Shown: positions 53,895 through 63,492 of the stretch, piece after piece
How positions within the stretch are numbered: the first letter of the stretch is position 1
Layout: every line of letters begins with the position of its first letter
Source of the DNA: Hyphomicrobium sp. MC1
GTDB taxonomy: Bacteria; Pseudomonadota; Alphaproteobacteria; Rhizobiales; Hyphomicrobiaceae
Length of the DNA: 64,000 bases
NCBI RefSeq assembly: GCF_000253295.1
Contig: NC_015717.1
Span: forward strand, 2,170,001-2,234,000
Direction of reading: 5' to 3'
Made by a program: the position numbers and the translations under genes
Notes under the pieces: model-generated
Seen by the model: the letters and a program-made list of their open reading frames with translations, nothing else
What the model was told of the DNA's origin: nothing
Databases searched by the model: none

Positions 53895-55187
53895 GTGGCC
53901 GGCAAGCTCACAGAAACTGATTTGAAGCCTGTTGCGGGCGGTGGTCTTCTAGATCGCCGCCTTTTGCTCAAAGGCGGCATCGTTCTGGCTTCGGCGCAAG
54001 CAGCAAGTTCACTGTCGGCCGCCGAGACGAAGAATGCAGTGCCGCCCGATCCCGCCGATCCGCCTTGGCTGCACCATACCGGCGGACCGTTCACAACGTA
54101 TGGCCTGCCTTCGAGATACGAAAAGTATGTCATTCGCAATATCGGCGGCAATCGCACGCCCGCGGGCGATGGCGTTTCGTGGACGCCGCTGGAGGATCTC
54201 GCAGGCATCGTGACACCGAGCGGACTGCATTTCGAACGCCACCATGACGGCGTTCCAGATATCGACCCGGCGCTGCATCGGCTCGTCATTCATGGCCTTG
54301 TCGGTAAGCCGCTGGAATTCACGGTCGAGGATCTCCTGCGCTATCCGATGCAGTCGCGCTTTCTCTTCATCGAATGCGGCGGCAACAGCAACGCCGGTTG
54401 GCACTCGGAACCGATCCAACGCCCGGTAGGTGCATTCCACGGCCTCGTTTCATGCTCGGAATGGACCGGCGTGCCATTGTCGATCTTACTTGATGAAGCG
54501 GGCGTCGACGCGACCGAGTCGTGGGTGATAGCGGAAGGCGCGGACGCCGGATTGTTGAATGTCAGCCTGCCGCTGTCAAAACTTGCCGACGATGCCATGC
54601 TCGGCCTTTACCAAAACGGCGAGCGGCTGCGCCCAGAGAACGGTTATCCGCTGCGCCTGATCGTGCCGGGTTGGGAAGGCATTACGAACGTCAAATGGCT
54701 GCGGCGGTTGCACGTCACAGATCAACCGGCAATGACGCGCAATGAAACGGCGAAATACACGGAACTGCTGCCATCCGGCAAAGCGCGGATGTTCACGTTC
54801 GTCATGGACGCAAAGTCGCTCATCACGTCACCATCGCCGGGGCAGAAGATGTATGGCCCGAACATTTATGAAATTCGAGGGTTAGCCTGGAGCGGTCGCG
54901 GCAGAATAGCGAAAGTCGAGGTTTCCGCCGACGGCGGCAAGACGTGGGCTGAGGCGCATCTGCAAGAGCCGGTCATGGCGCATTGCTTCACGCGGTTTCG
55001 CGCTCCCTGGGCGTGGGACGGCAAGCCCGCGATCCTCAAGAGCCGCGCAACGGATGAGACAGGCTACGTTCAGCCTGAGCGCGATGTCCTGGTAAAGGAG
55101 CGCGGGCGAGACGGATATTTTCACTACAATGCGATCGTCAGCTGGGCTGTCGACGAGGATGGCGAGATTACGCATGTCTATGCTTAG
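53895..55187 (+). CDS. soxC: SoxC-type sulfane/sulfite dehydrogenase, molybdopterin subunit
   Basis: This 430-aa sulfite-oxidase-family enzyme has a Tat-like signal (RRLLLKGG, 21-28), a molybdopterin domain with the Mo-ligand Cys161 in FIECGGN, and a C-terminal dimerisation domain (KVEVSADGGKTWAEAHL). In Sox systems SoxCD removes six electrons from the SoxY-bound sulfur; related SorA enzymes oxidise free sulfite. GTG start. Its end overlaps the cytochrome gene by 14 nt, so the two are coupled. Choosing Sox over Sor relies on the adjacent SoxYZ fusion. Confidence 0.9.
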   Translation: MAGKLTETDLKPVAGGGLLDRRLLLKGGIVLASAQAASSLSAAETKNAVPPDPADPPWLHHTGGPFTTYGLPSRYEKYVIRNIGGNRTPAGDGVSWTPLEDLAGIVTPSGLHFERHHDGVPDIDPALHRLVIHGLVGKPLEFTVEDLLRYPMQSRFLFIECGGNSNAGWHSEPIQRPVGAFHGLVSCSEWTGVPLSILLDEAGVDATESWVIAEGADAGLLNVSLPLSKLADDAMLGLYQNGERLRPENGYPLRLIVPGWEGITNVKWLRRLHVTDQPAMTRNETAKYTELLPSGKARMFTFVMDAKSLITSPSPGQKMYGPNIYEIRGLAWSGRGRIAKVEVSADGGKTWAEAHLQEPVMAHCFTRFRAPWAWDGKPAILKSRATDETGYVQPERDVLVKERGRDGYFHYNAIVSWAVDEDGEITHVYA

Positions 55188-55722
55188 ACATATCGTCGTC
55201 GTGCTCGCCGTCGCAGCACCGTTCGGTGCGGCGTGGGCCGCAGACGGCGCCAAAGCTCTGGCGCCGCATCTCGGCAAGCCAATGACAAGTGCCGACGTCG
55301 CGACCTGGAATCAAACAATTTTCCCAGACGGACGTGGACTTCCTTCGGGGCACGGGACGGCCAAGGAAGGTCGTGCGCTTTACGTCGAAAAGTGCGCGCG
55401 TTGTCATGGCGCGCACGGCGAAGGCGCGACCGCCGAGGATCTTATCGGCGATCCGACGCCACCGACGCGCGATGATCCAAACAAAACCATCGGCGCTTAT
55501 TGGCCGTTCGCGACGACGATCTTCGATTTCATTTCGCGCAGCATGCCGCCAGCGGCGCCGGGCTCCCTCTCCGCTGACAACACGTATGCGATCACCGCTT
55601 ATCTGCTGGCAGCAAACAAGGTCATCGGCGAAAGCCAAGAGATCAATGCGGAGACGCTTCCGAAAGTCGAAATGCCGAACCGAACGGGCTTCATCTGGAT
55701 CGACGTCAAGAAAAAGAAATGA
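55174..55722 (+). CDS. SoxD/SorB-like monohaem cytochrome c subunit
   Basis: This 182-aa exported cytochrome has a signal ending near AAWAADG and one haem-c site CARCHG (Cys74, Cys77, His78), with the likely axial Met in SRSMPPAAPGS. Canonical SoxD is a dihaem protein about twice this length, so this is a short form, closer in size to monohaem partners such as SorB. It would accept electrons from the overlapping SoxC. Start at 55174, or two codons later. Confidence 0.85.
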   Translation: MSMLRHIVVVLAVAAPFGAAWAADGAKALAPHLGKPMTSADVATWNQTIFPDGRGLPSGHGTAKEGRALYVEKCARCHGAHGEGATAEDLIGDPTPPTRDDPNKTIGAYWPFATTIFDFISRSMPPAAPGSLSADNTYAITAYLLAANKVIGESQEINAETLPKVEMPNRTGFIWIDVKKKK

Positions 55723-55731
55723 GCATGGCGC

Positions 55732-56562
55732 TCACGGCAACGCCGTGTCGTAGCTGAAACGGGTAGCGACCCAGTCGAGCGTTTCGCCGAGTTGCGGCCT
55801 GATCGATTTCAGATAGGCGATACGGTTGGGATCGTTTCTGTATTTGTTCAGTGATCTGGTATCGATGCCGCGCAATCCGTGCATTGCAGATTCAGCCTTG
55901 CCGGATGGCTTGAAGACTGAGGCAAGCTCGCTGGCTGGCGTTCCGACTTCAAGTCCGAGTTCATCGGCAAGCTTTTTCTGAACACCCGCGGCGTCGGTCG
56001 CCAAGTCTTCGTAACGGACGATGCAAAAGTTTTGTCTGCCATCGTCGAGTGCTGCCCGCAGCGCCGACATTTCGCCGAGCCATCGTGCGACGTCGATATG
56101 ATAAACGTGCGTGCTCGTTGGATTGTGGCTCGTCAGAACATCGAAGGGATGCCGGACTGCGTAGGCAATTTTGATGCGCGCAGGGATCTGCGACAGGCGT
56201 TCAAACGAGACGTTGTTGCGCTTCAGAACGAGCGTCCGCCCGGTCGTTGTCAGCTGCGCGAACAGCTCGACCGGAACTTCCTTGGCGACGACGCATGTGT
56301 CCTTGAACGTCGACATGAGCCCCGTCAACAACCACGTACCGGAGCGGCCGCATCCCATGACGAAGATGCGGTCAATCGGGCGGTGCACGTCGATCCGATC
56401 AAGGCGGGCTTCAAGAGCGCCGTCTCCGACGAATACCGCCACATCCTTCTTCTTCACACGAAAACTCAGCGGCTGAAGGCGTGCGTCACCCGATGTATGG
56501 AACCGCATTGCGCCAAAGTACATCAACCCCCGTGCGATGAGCGGATTGCTCCACGCGACCAT
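55732..56562 (-). CDS. PAPS-dependent sulfotransferase-family protein
   Basis: This 276-aa protein has the 5'-phosphosulfate loop VMGCGRSGTWLL at about residues 68-79 and a later 3'-phosphate-binding region (AYAVRHPFDVLTSHN), the arrangement of bacterial sulfotransferases. The acceptor is unknown, possibly a lipid or surface carbohydrate. It converges with the Sox cassette and diverges from a SAM methyltransferase gene 190 nt away. Confidence 0.8.
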   Translation of the reverse strand: MVAWSNPLIARGLMYFGAMRFHTSGDARLQPLSFRVKKKDVAVFVGDGALEARLDRIDVHRPIDRIFVMGCGRSGTWLLTGLMSTFKDTCVVAKEVPVELFAQLTTTGRTLVLKRNNVSFERLSQIPARIKIAYAVRHPFDVLTSHNPTSTHVYHIDVARWLGEMSALRAALDDGRQNFCIVRYEDLATDAAGVQKKLADELGLEVGTPASELASVFKPSGKAESAMHGLRGIDTRSLNKYRNDPNRIAYLKSIRPQLGETLDWVATRFSYDTALP

Positions 56563-56752
56563 CAGTCCTCCGATGATTTGCTGCCCGTCAGAGACTTGAT
56601 CGAAATGTCAGAAACGAGGCGATCATCAGGCGACACGCGGTCCCGCCCACCGCGACAGAATACCAATTTCGCTCCCGAGATCAGCAAGATAGCCTATGCC
56701 TCACGGATAGCTGTTCGCTGCACTCGCATGCCGTAAGCCAATCCAACACGGT

Positions 56753-57463
56753 ATGTCAGTGGAGCAGGATGACCCGATGGGGGTAATTACGCTTCGCGGC
56801 GCCTTGAAAAGCCTGTCGAAGGTCAAGGGTGCTGCAGCCGGCAAGTATACGGACCTCGTGCTTGACGGGAACGCCATCGCACGGGGCGAATACAAACAGC
56901 ATCTCGGCGGGGGAAGCGAAGGATGGGATGCGCGCGGGCGCTTCCAGCTTGAGCTACTTCGGGCGGGTGGCTTGCAGACGTCTTCCAATCTGCTCGACAT
57001 CGGCTGTGGTCCGCTGCGCGCGGGCGTCCATTTCATTCGCTACCTCAATGCCGGACATTACTACGGCTTCGATTACAATCTGTCGTTCGTCGAGGCCGCC
57101 CGCCGCCTGATTGCCGAGAACGGGCTTGAAGAAAAGCGGCCGACGGTCGTCGCGCTGGCGAATTTCGAGCTGAAGAGCATCGACCGGATGTTCGACCACG
57201 CTATCGCGTTCTCGGTGCTCAATCATTGCAACGAAGCGCAGCGGAGCTTGTTCTTCGCCAATATCGGGCGTTGCCTGGCACCGGCCGCCAAACTTTTCAT
57301 TTCGCATGGCAATTGGCTCAAGGAAGAGGATCTTGCTCCGGCTCGGCTTGTGATCCTGCGCCGCTTTGAGGCGGCCGACCTCAATCTTGGACAATACGGG
57401 TGGCCGCCGGAGGAGCAGCGTTCGGTCTGCCCCATCTACGAGCTTGGGCGGCTTCCGGATTAA
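56753..57463 (+). CDS. Class I SAM-dependent methyltransferase
   Basis: This 236-aa protein has the SAM-binding loop LLDIGCGPLRAG (about 81-92), an acidic second motif YYGFDYN, and AIAFSVLNHCNEAQRS as motif IV. The substrate is unassigned. An internal ATG at 56777 has a better AGGA ribosome site than the one at 56753. The divergent sulfotransferase hints at joint modification of a small molecule or glycan, without proof. Confidence 0.82.
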   Translation: MSVEQDDPMGVITLRGALKSLSKVKGAAAGKYTDLVLDGNAIARGEYKQHLGGGSEGWDARGRFQLELLRAGGLQTSSNLLDIGCGPLRAGVHFIRYLNAGHYYGFDYNLSFVEAARRLIAENGLEEKRPTVVALANFELKSIDRMFDHAIAFSVLNHCNEAQRSLFFANIGRCLAPAAKLFISHGNWLKEEDLAPARLVILRRFEAADLNLGQYGWPPEEQRSVCPIYELGRLPD

Positions 57464-57698
57464 GGAACGGGCTTCCACAGCCGGTGGTGGCCAGCGATCC
57501 GGACCGCGGTAAACGGCTTGGCAAGAAACTGTCATAATTCTCTTTTTGCAGGAATTGTATCGACTTCGACGTCGTTGTCGGCGGCAAACGACGGAACGTA
57601 TTGAATTAATTGTGCGCCTGCCCTATTTCCGGCCCCCAGCGCGACTTTGCGCGCTACGCAAGCCGGTATGACCGGCCTTTCAACTTTGGGAGCGGTCG

Positions 57699-58913
57699 TT
57701 GGACAACGTACTCATCATCGGGGCAGGCGCTGCGGGCTCGGTCGTCGCGAAGAAATGCGCGATGAACCGCGACGTCTTCAAGAAGATCCATCTCGCGTCT
57801 CGCCGTCTCGAAAGCTGCAAGAAGGTCCAGGCCGAGTGCAAGACGCCGATCGAGATCTATCAGCTCGACGCAGATATCGTCGCGGATACGGTCAAGCTCC
57901 TGAACGAGATCAAGCCCGACCTCGTCATCAACATGGCGCTGCCCTATCAGGATCTGGCGATCATGGATGCCTGCCTCGAAGCGGGCGTCAATTACATGGA
58001 CACGGCCAACTACGAGCCGCGTGAGGAAGCCAAGTTCACGTACAAATACCAGTGGCCGTATCATGAAAAGTTCAAAGAGAAGGGCCTAATGGCCGTGCTC
58101 GGGTGTGGCTTCGATCCCGGCGTCACGAACGTTTTCTGCGCCTATGCGCAGGAGAACCTGTTCGACGAGATTCACACGATCGACATCATCGACTGCAACG
58201 CTGGCAGCCACGGCAAAGCCTTCGCGACGAACTTCAACCCTGAGATCAATCTCCGGGAAGTGACGCAGCGCGGCAAGTATTGGAAAGATGGCGAGTGGAT
58301 TGAGATCGATCCGCTGTCGATCTCGACCATGATCGATTATCCGGAAGTCGGGCCTGTCAAATCCTACCTCATCTATCACGAGGAAGAAGAAAGCCTGGTC
58401 GAGAACATCAAGGGCCTCAAGCAAATCCGGTTCTGGATGACGTTCTCTGATAATTACATCAAGCACCTTGAAGTGCTCCAGAACGTCGGCATGACGCGCA
58501 TCGATCCTGTCGACTACAAAGGCACGCCCGTCGTCCCGATGGAGTTTTTGAAGTCGGTGCTGCCGGCCCCTTCCTCGCTGGCCGAAAATTATACCGGCAA
58601 GACGTCGATCGGCGTCGTCCTCAAAGGCGAGAAGAAGGGCAAGAAGAAGCGCTACATGATCTGGAACGTCTGCGATCATGCCGAGACGAACAAAGAAGTC
58701 GGCTCGCAGGCCGTGTCCTACACGACGGGCGTTCCGGCCGTCACCGGCGCGATCATGATGTTCAAGGGCATCTGGAAGGGCCAGGGCGTGTTCAACGTCG
58801 AGCAGCTTCCGCCGGAGCCGTTTCTTGATGAGCTCGCCGAACAGGGCCTGCCCTGGCACGCCAAGGAAATCGACAAATCCGACCAGAAGAAGCTGTTCGC
58901 GGTCGAGACCTGA
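57699..58913 (+). CDS. Carboxynorspermidine dehydrogenase (saccharopine-dehydrogenase family)
   Basis: This 404-aa enzyme condenses aspartate semialdehyde with putrescine (or diaminopropane) and reduces the imine to carboxyspermidine (or carboxynorspermidine). The N-terminal Rossmann loop IIGAGAAGSVVAKK, GCGFDPGVTNVFCAYA and FNPEINLREVTQRGKYW are typical of this family. The TTG start at 57699 has a GGGAG site. It is overlapped by a small membrane protein gene and followed by the decarboxylase, which identifies the alternative spermidine route. Confidence 0.9.
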   Translation: MDNVLIIGAGAAGSVVAKKCAMNRDVFKKIHLASRRLESCKKVQAECKTPIEIYQLDADIVADTVKLLNEIKPDLVINMALPYQDLAIMDACLEAGVNYMDTANYEPREEAKFTYKYQWPYHEKFKEKGLMAVLGCGFDPGVTNVFCAYAQENLFDEIHTIDIIDCNAGSHGKAFATNFNPEINLREVTQRGKYWKDGEWIEIDPLSISTMIDYPEVGPVKSYLIYHEEEESLVENIKGLKQIRFWMTFSDNYIKHLEVLQNVGMTRIDPVDYKGTPVVPMEFLKSVLPAPSSLAENYTGKTSIGVVLKGEKKGKKKRYMIWNVCDHAETNKEVGSQAVSYTTGVPAVTGAIMMFKGIWKGQGVFNVEQLPPEPFLDELAEQGLPWHAKEIDKSDQKKLFAVET

Positions 58914-59350
58914 TGAGCGAAGCCGAGATCCTTTCGATCAGAAACGAATTGACCGGCATTGTCGTGTCGGTCTTTTCGGTGAGTTTCGGAATGATCTCGG
59001 CTTACATTGCCGGGTTGTGGCTCTTTCTTCGCGAGGCGCCCATTTCGCTGCGACTTCTGGCGTTCACGATGCTCACGTTCGGCTTGGCCTTCATGGGCGC
59101 GCTGACGTGGGGCTTGAACGACCTTCTTGTCGGCACCGAGCGCGCATGGTCGAAGCTCGCGACACATGCCAGCGAGATCACCGGGTTCGGTAATGCTCAG
59201 CCGCCTTGGCTGCATGGCCTGACGCTCTACGAGGCGGCGGTCCTTCTTGGCGGCGTGGCATTCGGGGCCATATACGTGTCGCTTGCGTATCTTACCTTCG
59301 TCTACAAATGGCCCGGCACGACTGCCGGACTTGTTCGCGTGGCGCCGTAA
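58913..59350 (+). CDS. Small membrane protein between the two carboxyspermidine genes
   Basis: This 145-aa protein of unknown family has helices at about residues 15-38, 45-65 and 105-130. Its ATG overlaps the dehydrogenase stop codon (ATGA-type), and it ends 33 nt before the decarboxylase, so it is translated as part of the polyamine operon. A role in polyamine transport or sensing is possible, but only position supports it. Confidence 0.72.
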   Translation: MSEAEILSIRNELTGIVVSVFSVSFGMISAYIAGLWLFLREAPISLRLLAFTMLTFGLAFMGALTWGLNDLLVGTERAWSKLATHASEITGFGNAQPPWLHGLTLYEAAVLLGGVAFGAIYVSLAYLTFVYKWPGTTAGLVRVAP

Positions 59351-59383
59351 AGCGCTCTTTTCCTGTTTGATCGGTGGCTCGAC

Positions 59384-60553
59384 GTGTCCGACCTTTCCAA
59401 ATTGAACCTGCAGTCTTTCGACTGGGCGCAGTCCATCGCGACGCCGTCGTATGTGCTCGACGTGGCGGCGTTGAAGCGCAATCTGGCGCGGGCCGCAGAG
59501 GTCAAGCGCGAGGCGGGCTGCAAGATCCTGCTGGCGACAAAAGCGTTTGCGCTGCCGGCCGCCTTTCCGATCATGCGCGAGGTGCTGGATGGCACGACGG
59601 CAAGCGGCGAGTACGAGGCGCGCCTTGGTCACGACGAGTTCGGCAAGGAAGTGCACGTCTACTCTCCGGCCTACGCGCCGGGCGAGGTTGCGCGCCTGAC
59701 GAAGCTCGCCCAGCACATCTATTTCAACTCGCCGCAGCAGATCATCGACAATCTCGCCGTGATCCGCGAGGTGCCTGGTCTCAAAATCGGCATCCGCATC
59801 AATCCGGGCTATTCGAACGCCACGCTTGGCGGTGCGCTTTACGACCCGTGTGCGCCCTTCTCGCGGTTCGGTGCGACGCGCGAGATGCTCGACAGCGTGC
59901 CGTGGGACGACGTTGACATCCTGCATACGCATTCGCTGTGCGAGTCGGACCACGAGGGATCGGTCGGGCTCATCGAGCACGTCGCGCGGGCGTTTGGCGA
60001 CTATGTCCGGCGCGTCAAGGTCGTGAACTTTGGCGGCGGCCACTTCATCAACAAACCCGGCTACGACATTTCGAAGCTGATCGCCGCAATCAAGGCATTC
60101 AAAACAGAGTTCAATGTGGACGTTGTTCTGGAGCCTGGCGCCGGTCTCGTCGTCGATACGGGATACCTTGTCGGCTCCGTTCTGGGGCTACACCACAACG
60201 GCAAGGACATCGCTATTCTCGATGCCTCGGCCTCGACGCATATGCCGGATGTTCTAGAGGTGCCTTATACGCCACATGTTATCGGCGCGGCGGAACCCGG
60301 CCGAAAACCGCACGGTTATATCCTGGGCGGCAAGACATGCATGACCGGAGACATCATCGGCGAATACTCATTCGACGCGCCGTTGAAAGTGGGCGATCGC
60401 ATCATCTTTACCGATATGATGCAATATTCCTTTGTGAAGAATAACACGTTCAACGGCGTGCCTCTGCCCGATCTCGCGGTTCTCAACGAGGACGGAACAA
60501 TTCATGTCCTGCGGTCGTTTGGTTACGATGATTTCCGGCACCGATTAGGATAG
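59384..60553 (+). CDS. nspC: Carboxynorspermidine/carboxyspermidine decarboxylase
   Basis: This 389-aa fold-III PLP enzyme has its Schiff-base Lys53 in LLATKAFALPAAF; SGEYEARLGHDEFG, HTHSLCESDHEGS, NFGGGHFINKPGYD and GKTCMTGDIIGEYSF are hallmarks of NspC. It removes CO2 from carboxyspermidine to give spermidine, completing the route begun by the dehydrogenase. GTG start. Putrescine could come from the decarboxylase at 10689-11957. Confidence 0.95.
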   Translation: MSDLSKLNLQSFDWAQSIATPSYVLDVAALKRNLARAAEVKREAGCKILLATKAFALPAAFPIMREVLDGTTASGEYEARLGHDEFGKEVHVYSPAYAPGEVARLTKLAQHIYFNSPQQIIDNLAVIREVPGLKIGIRINPGYSNATLGGALYDPCAPFSRFGATREMLDSVPWDDVDILHTHSLCESDHEGSVGLIEHVARAFGDYVRRVKVVNFGGGHFINKPGYDISKLIAAIKAFKTEFNVDVVLEPGAGLVVDTGYLVGSVLGLHHNGKDIAILDASASTHMPDVLEVPYTPHVIGAAEPGRKPHGYILGGKTCMTGDIIGEYSFDAPLKVGDRIIFTDMMQYSFVKNNTFNGVPLPDLAVLNEDGTIHVLRSFGYDDFRHRLG

Positions 60554-60629
60554 AAGCTTTGCGGTTGCCGGTCGGCGGAACGCTTGGAACTTTCCCCGAA
60601 AGCGCCTATGACGTTCGCAGCGGGGTGCC

Positions 60630-63287
60630 ATGAAAGCAGAAAATCCCAAACCAGTCCTTCTTGCGGATTACCGCCCTCCGGAATTTCTGATCGACACCGT
60701 CCATCTCGACATCGCGCTCGCGCCGACGAAAACGCGCGTCGCGTCGAAACTCGAAATCCGGCGCAATCCCGCTTCGGCGACGACCGGCAAGGTGCCCCTG
60801 AAGCTCGACGGCGAACTGTTGACGCTCGAGAGCATCACGTTGGACGGCAAGAAGCTGAAGCCGTCCTCCTATCGCGTCGGTGACGCCAGCCTGACGATCC
60901 TGTCGCCGCCGAAAGAGCCCTTCACGCTCGAAATCGTGACGACGATCAATCCCAAGGCCAACACGGCGCTGCAGGGCATCTATCTCTCGCGCGGGGTCTA
61001 CTGCTCGCAGTGCGAGGCTCAGGGCTTCCGACGCATCACATATTTTCTCGACCGGCCGGATGTGCTCGCCAAATACACCGTGCGGCTCGAAGCCGATGTG
61101 GCGACGGCGCCGGTTCTGCTCGCCAACGGCAATCCGGTTGAGCGCGGCACGCTGCTCGGCGGCGAGCGCCATTATGCCGTATGGGACGATCCGCATCCCA
61201 AGCCGTCCTATCTTTTTGCCGTCGTCGGCGGCGATCTGTCGTCCATAGCGTCAACGTTCAAGACCCAGTCCGGCCGCGAGGTCGACCTTCGCATCTATGT
61301 CGAGCATGGGAAGGAAGAGCGGGCGCACTGGGCGATGGAATCGTTGAAGCGCGCCATGCGGTGGGACGAAAAACGCTTTGGCCGCGAATACGATCTCGAC
61401 GTGTTCAACATCGTCGCCGTTTCCGACTTCAATATGGGGGCGATGGAGAACAAAGGCCTCAATATCTTCAACGACCGGCTCATTCTGGCGTCGCCCGAGA
61501 CTGCGACCGACGCAAACTATGAATCGATCGAGAGCGTCGTTGCGCACGAATATTTCCATAACTGGACCGGAAACCGCATCACCTGCCGCGACTGGTTTCA
61601 GCTTTGCCTGAAAGAAGGCCTGACGGTCTTCCGAGACCAGGAATTCTCAGCCGACCAGCGCAGTGCCACCGTGCAGCGCATCGCCGACGTGCGGCAACTG
61701 AAGGCGCTGCAGTTTCCGGAAGACCAAGGCCCCCTCGCCCATCCGGTGCGCCCTGAAAGCTACGTCGAGATCAACAACTTCTATACGCCGACCGTTTACG
61801 AAAAAGGCGCGGAAGTCGTCCGCATGATCGAGACGACGCTCGGGCCTGAGAAATTTCGCGCCGGGATGGATCTCTATTTCGAGCGTCACGACGGCCAGGC
61901 CGTCACCATCGAGGATTTCGTTGCCTGCTTCGCTGACGTGAGCGGGCAGGATTTCTCGCAATTCCATCGCTGGTATTCGCAGGCAGGCACGCCCGAACTG
62001 GTCTGCAACCTGACCTACGACAAGCGGAAGAAGTCGGCGGAGCTGACAGTTCATCAGGTTCTGAAGCCGTCGCCGGGCAAAGCCAAGAAGCAGCCCTACT
62101 TCATTCCGATCAGCATGGCGCTGCTTGGCGAGAACGGCAAAGAGATGGATCTCGACGTCGAGGGCGGCGTCAAGATCCGCGACGGCGTCATGGCCGTCAC
62201 CGAACGCGCGACGACGTTCACGTTCAAGGGCGTCGGTTCGCGGCCGGTGCCGTCGCTGCTCAGGGGCTTCTCTGCGCCCGTCGTGATCAACATGCCGCTC
62301 ACCGATCAGGACCTAGCGTTTCTGATGCACCATGACAGCGACCTCTTCAATCGCTGGCAGGCGAGCAACGCCTACGCGACGCGAAGCATCCTGGCTCTGC
62401 TCGACGCGAAACGGCCGAAGTCGCTCGCCGCATCGAAAGCCGCGAAACTTACCGACGCATTGGGCTATGCGCTGCGCGACTCCGGTCTCGACGATGCGTA
62501 CAAGGCCGAGCTTCTGAAGTTGCCGTCGGTTGCCGACGTTGCGCGTGAGAAGGCGACGAAGGTCGACCACGCGGCGATCTTCGGCGAGCACCGTGCATTC
62601 GCCCGCACGATCGGCGAGAGGCTGGCGAGCGATCTCGGAACGATCTACGCAGGCGCATCGCGCGAGAAGAAATTCTCACCCGATGCCAAGAACGCCGGCC
62701 GGCGCGCCCTGCGTAATGCCGCCCTGACGCTGCTGACAACGCGCGAGACCGAGGAAGACTTCGCGCGGCTCGAAGCGCACTATCGCAAAGCCACGAACAT
62801 GACTGATGCGTGCCATGCGATGTTTCTCATCGCGGGTGTGAATGCTCCTGGACGCGAAAGCGTCCTCAATAATTTCTTCGAGCGCTGGAAAGACGATCAT
62901 CTCGTCATCGACATGTGGTTTGCCGCGCAGGCGCAGTCCCCGCGAGAGCAAACGCTCGATGAAGTGAAGGCGCTCTGTCAGCATCCGCTCTTCAAGATCA
63001 CGACGCCGAATAAGGTGCGCGCGCTCATCGGTACGTTCGCTTCAAGCAATCCGCTGCAGTTCAACCGTCCCGATGGAGCGGGCTATGAATTCCTGGCTGA
63101 CAAGGTGCTCGAAATCGACCCGCTCAATCCGCAGGTCGCCGCACGCATGCTGGCTGCGTTCCGCAGCTATCGGGCGCTTGAGACCAAGCGAAAGAACCTC
63201 GCCAAGGCGTCGCTGAAAAGGGTGGCCTCGGCGCCGCGGCTGTCGCGCGATTGCTTGGAAATGGTCACGCGGATGCTCGACGACTAA
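60630..63287 (+). CDS. pepN: Aminopeptidase N (M1 family)
   Basis: This 885-aa cytosolic zinc aminopeptidase has the exopeptidase motif GAMEN (270-274), the zinc site HEYFH (His306, His310) with Glu307 as catalytic base and Glu329 as third ligand. Domain order and length match E. coli PepN rather than eukaryotic APN. It trims N-terminal residues from peptides in the final stages of protein turnover. Monocistronic, 76 nt after nspC. Confidence 0.96.
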   Translation: MKAENPKPVLLADYRPPEFLIDTVHLDIALAPTKTRVASKLEIRRNPASATTGKVPLKLDGELLTLESITLDGKKLKPSSYRVGDASLTILSPPKEPFTLEIVTTINPKANTALQGIYLSRGVYCSQCEAQGFRRITYFLDRPDVLAKYTVRLEADVATAPVLLANGNPVERGTLLGGERHYAVWDDPHPKPSYLFAVVGGDLSSIASTFKTQSGREVDLRIYVEHGKEERAHWAMESLKRAMRWDEKRFGREYDLDVFNIVAVSDFNMGAMENKGLNIFNDRLILASPETATDANYESIESVVAHEYFHNWTGNRITCRDWFQLCLKEGLTVFRDQEFSADQRSATVQRIADVRQLKALQFPEDQGPLAHPVRPESYVEINNFYTPTVYEKGAEVVRMIETTLGPEKFRAGMDLYFERHDGQAVTIEDFVACFADVSGQDFSQFHRWYSQAGTPELVCNLTYDKRKKSAELTVHQVLKPSPGKAKKQPYFIPISMALLGENGKEMDLDVEGGVKIRDGVMAVTERATTFTFKGVGSRPVPSLLRGFSAPVVINMPLTDQDLAFLMHHDSDLFNRWQASNAYATRSILALLDAKRPKSLAASKAAKLTDALGYALRDSGLDDAYKAELLKLPSVADVAREKATKVDHAAIFGEHRAFARTIGERLASDLGTIYAGASREKKFSPDAKNAGRRALRNAALTLLTTRETEEDFARLEAHYRKATNMTDACHAMFLIAGVNAPGRESVLNNFFERWKDDHLVIDMWFAAQAQSPREQTLDEVKALCQHPLFKITTPNKVRALIGTFASSNPLQFNRPDGAGYEFLADKVLEIDPLNPQVAARMLAAFRSYRALETKRKNLAKASLKRVASAPRLSRDCLEMVTRMLDD

Positions 63288-63492
63288 ACGGTTTCTGGAG
63301 CATTTCGGCCACAGCCGACGATCCTTTTGCTCGGGCCGTCGAAAAGAGCGACAAAATTGATTCTCTAGCGATTTTTTCTCCCTCGACGGTGAGTCGCAAA
63401 TCGGCGAAGCTCAAATCATGCTCGGAGACATGATCGTCTTCGGCCTTGTGGGGCGGGGCACTTAGATCAAAATTCAGCAGGGGAATTTGAGG

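Noticed and set aside
58718..60043. 441-codon leftward open frame
   Set aside because: Antisense to the polyamine genes; composition of a shadow frame.
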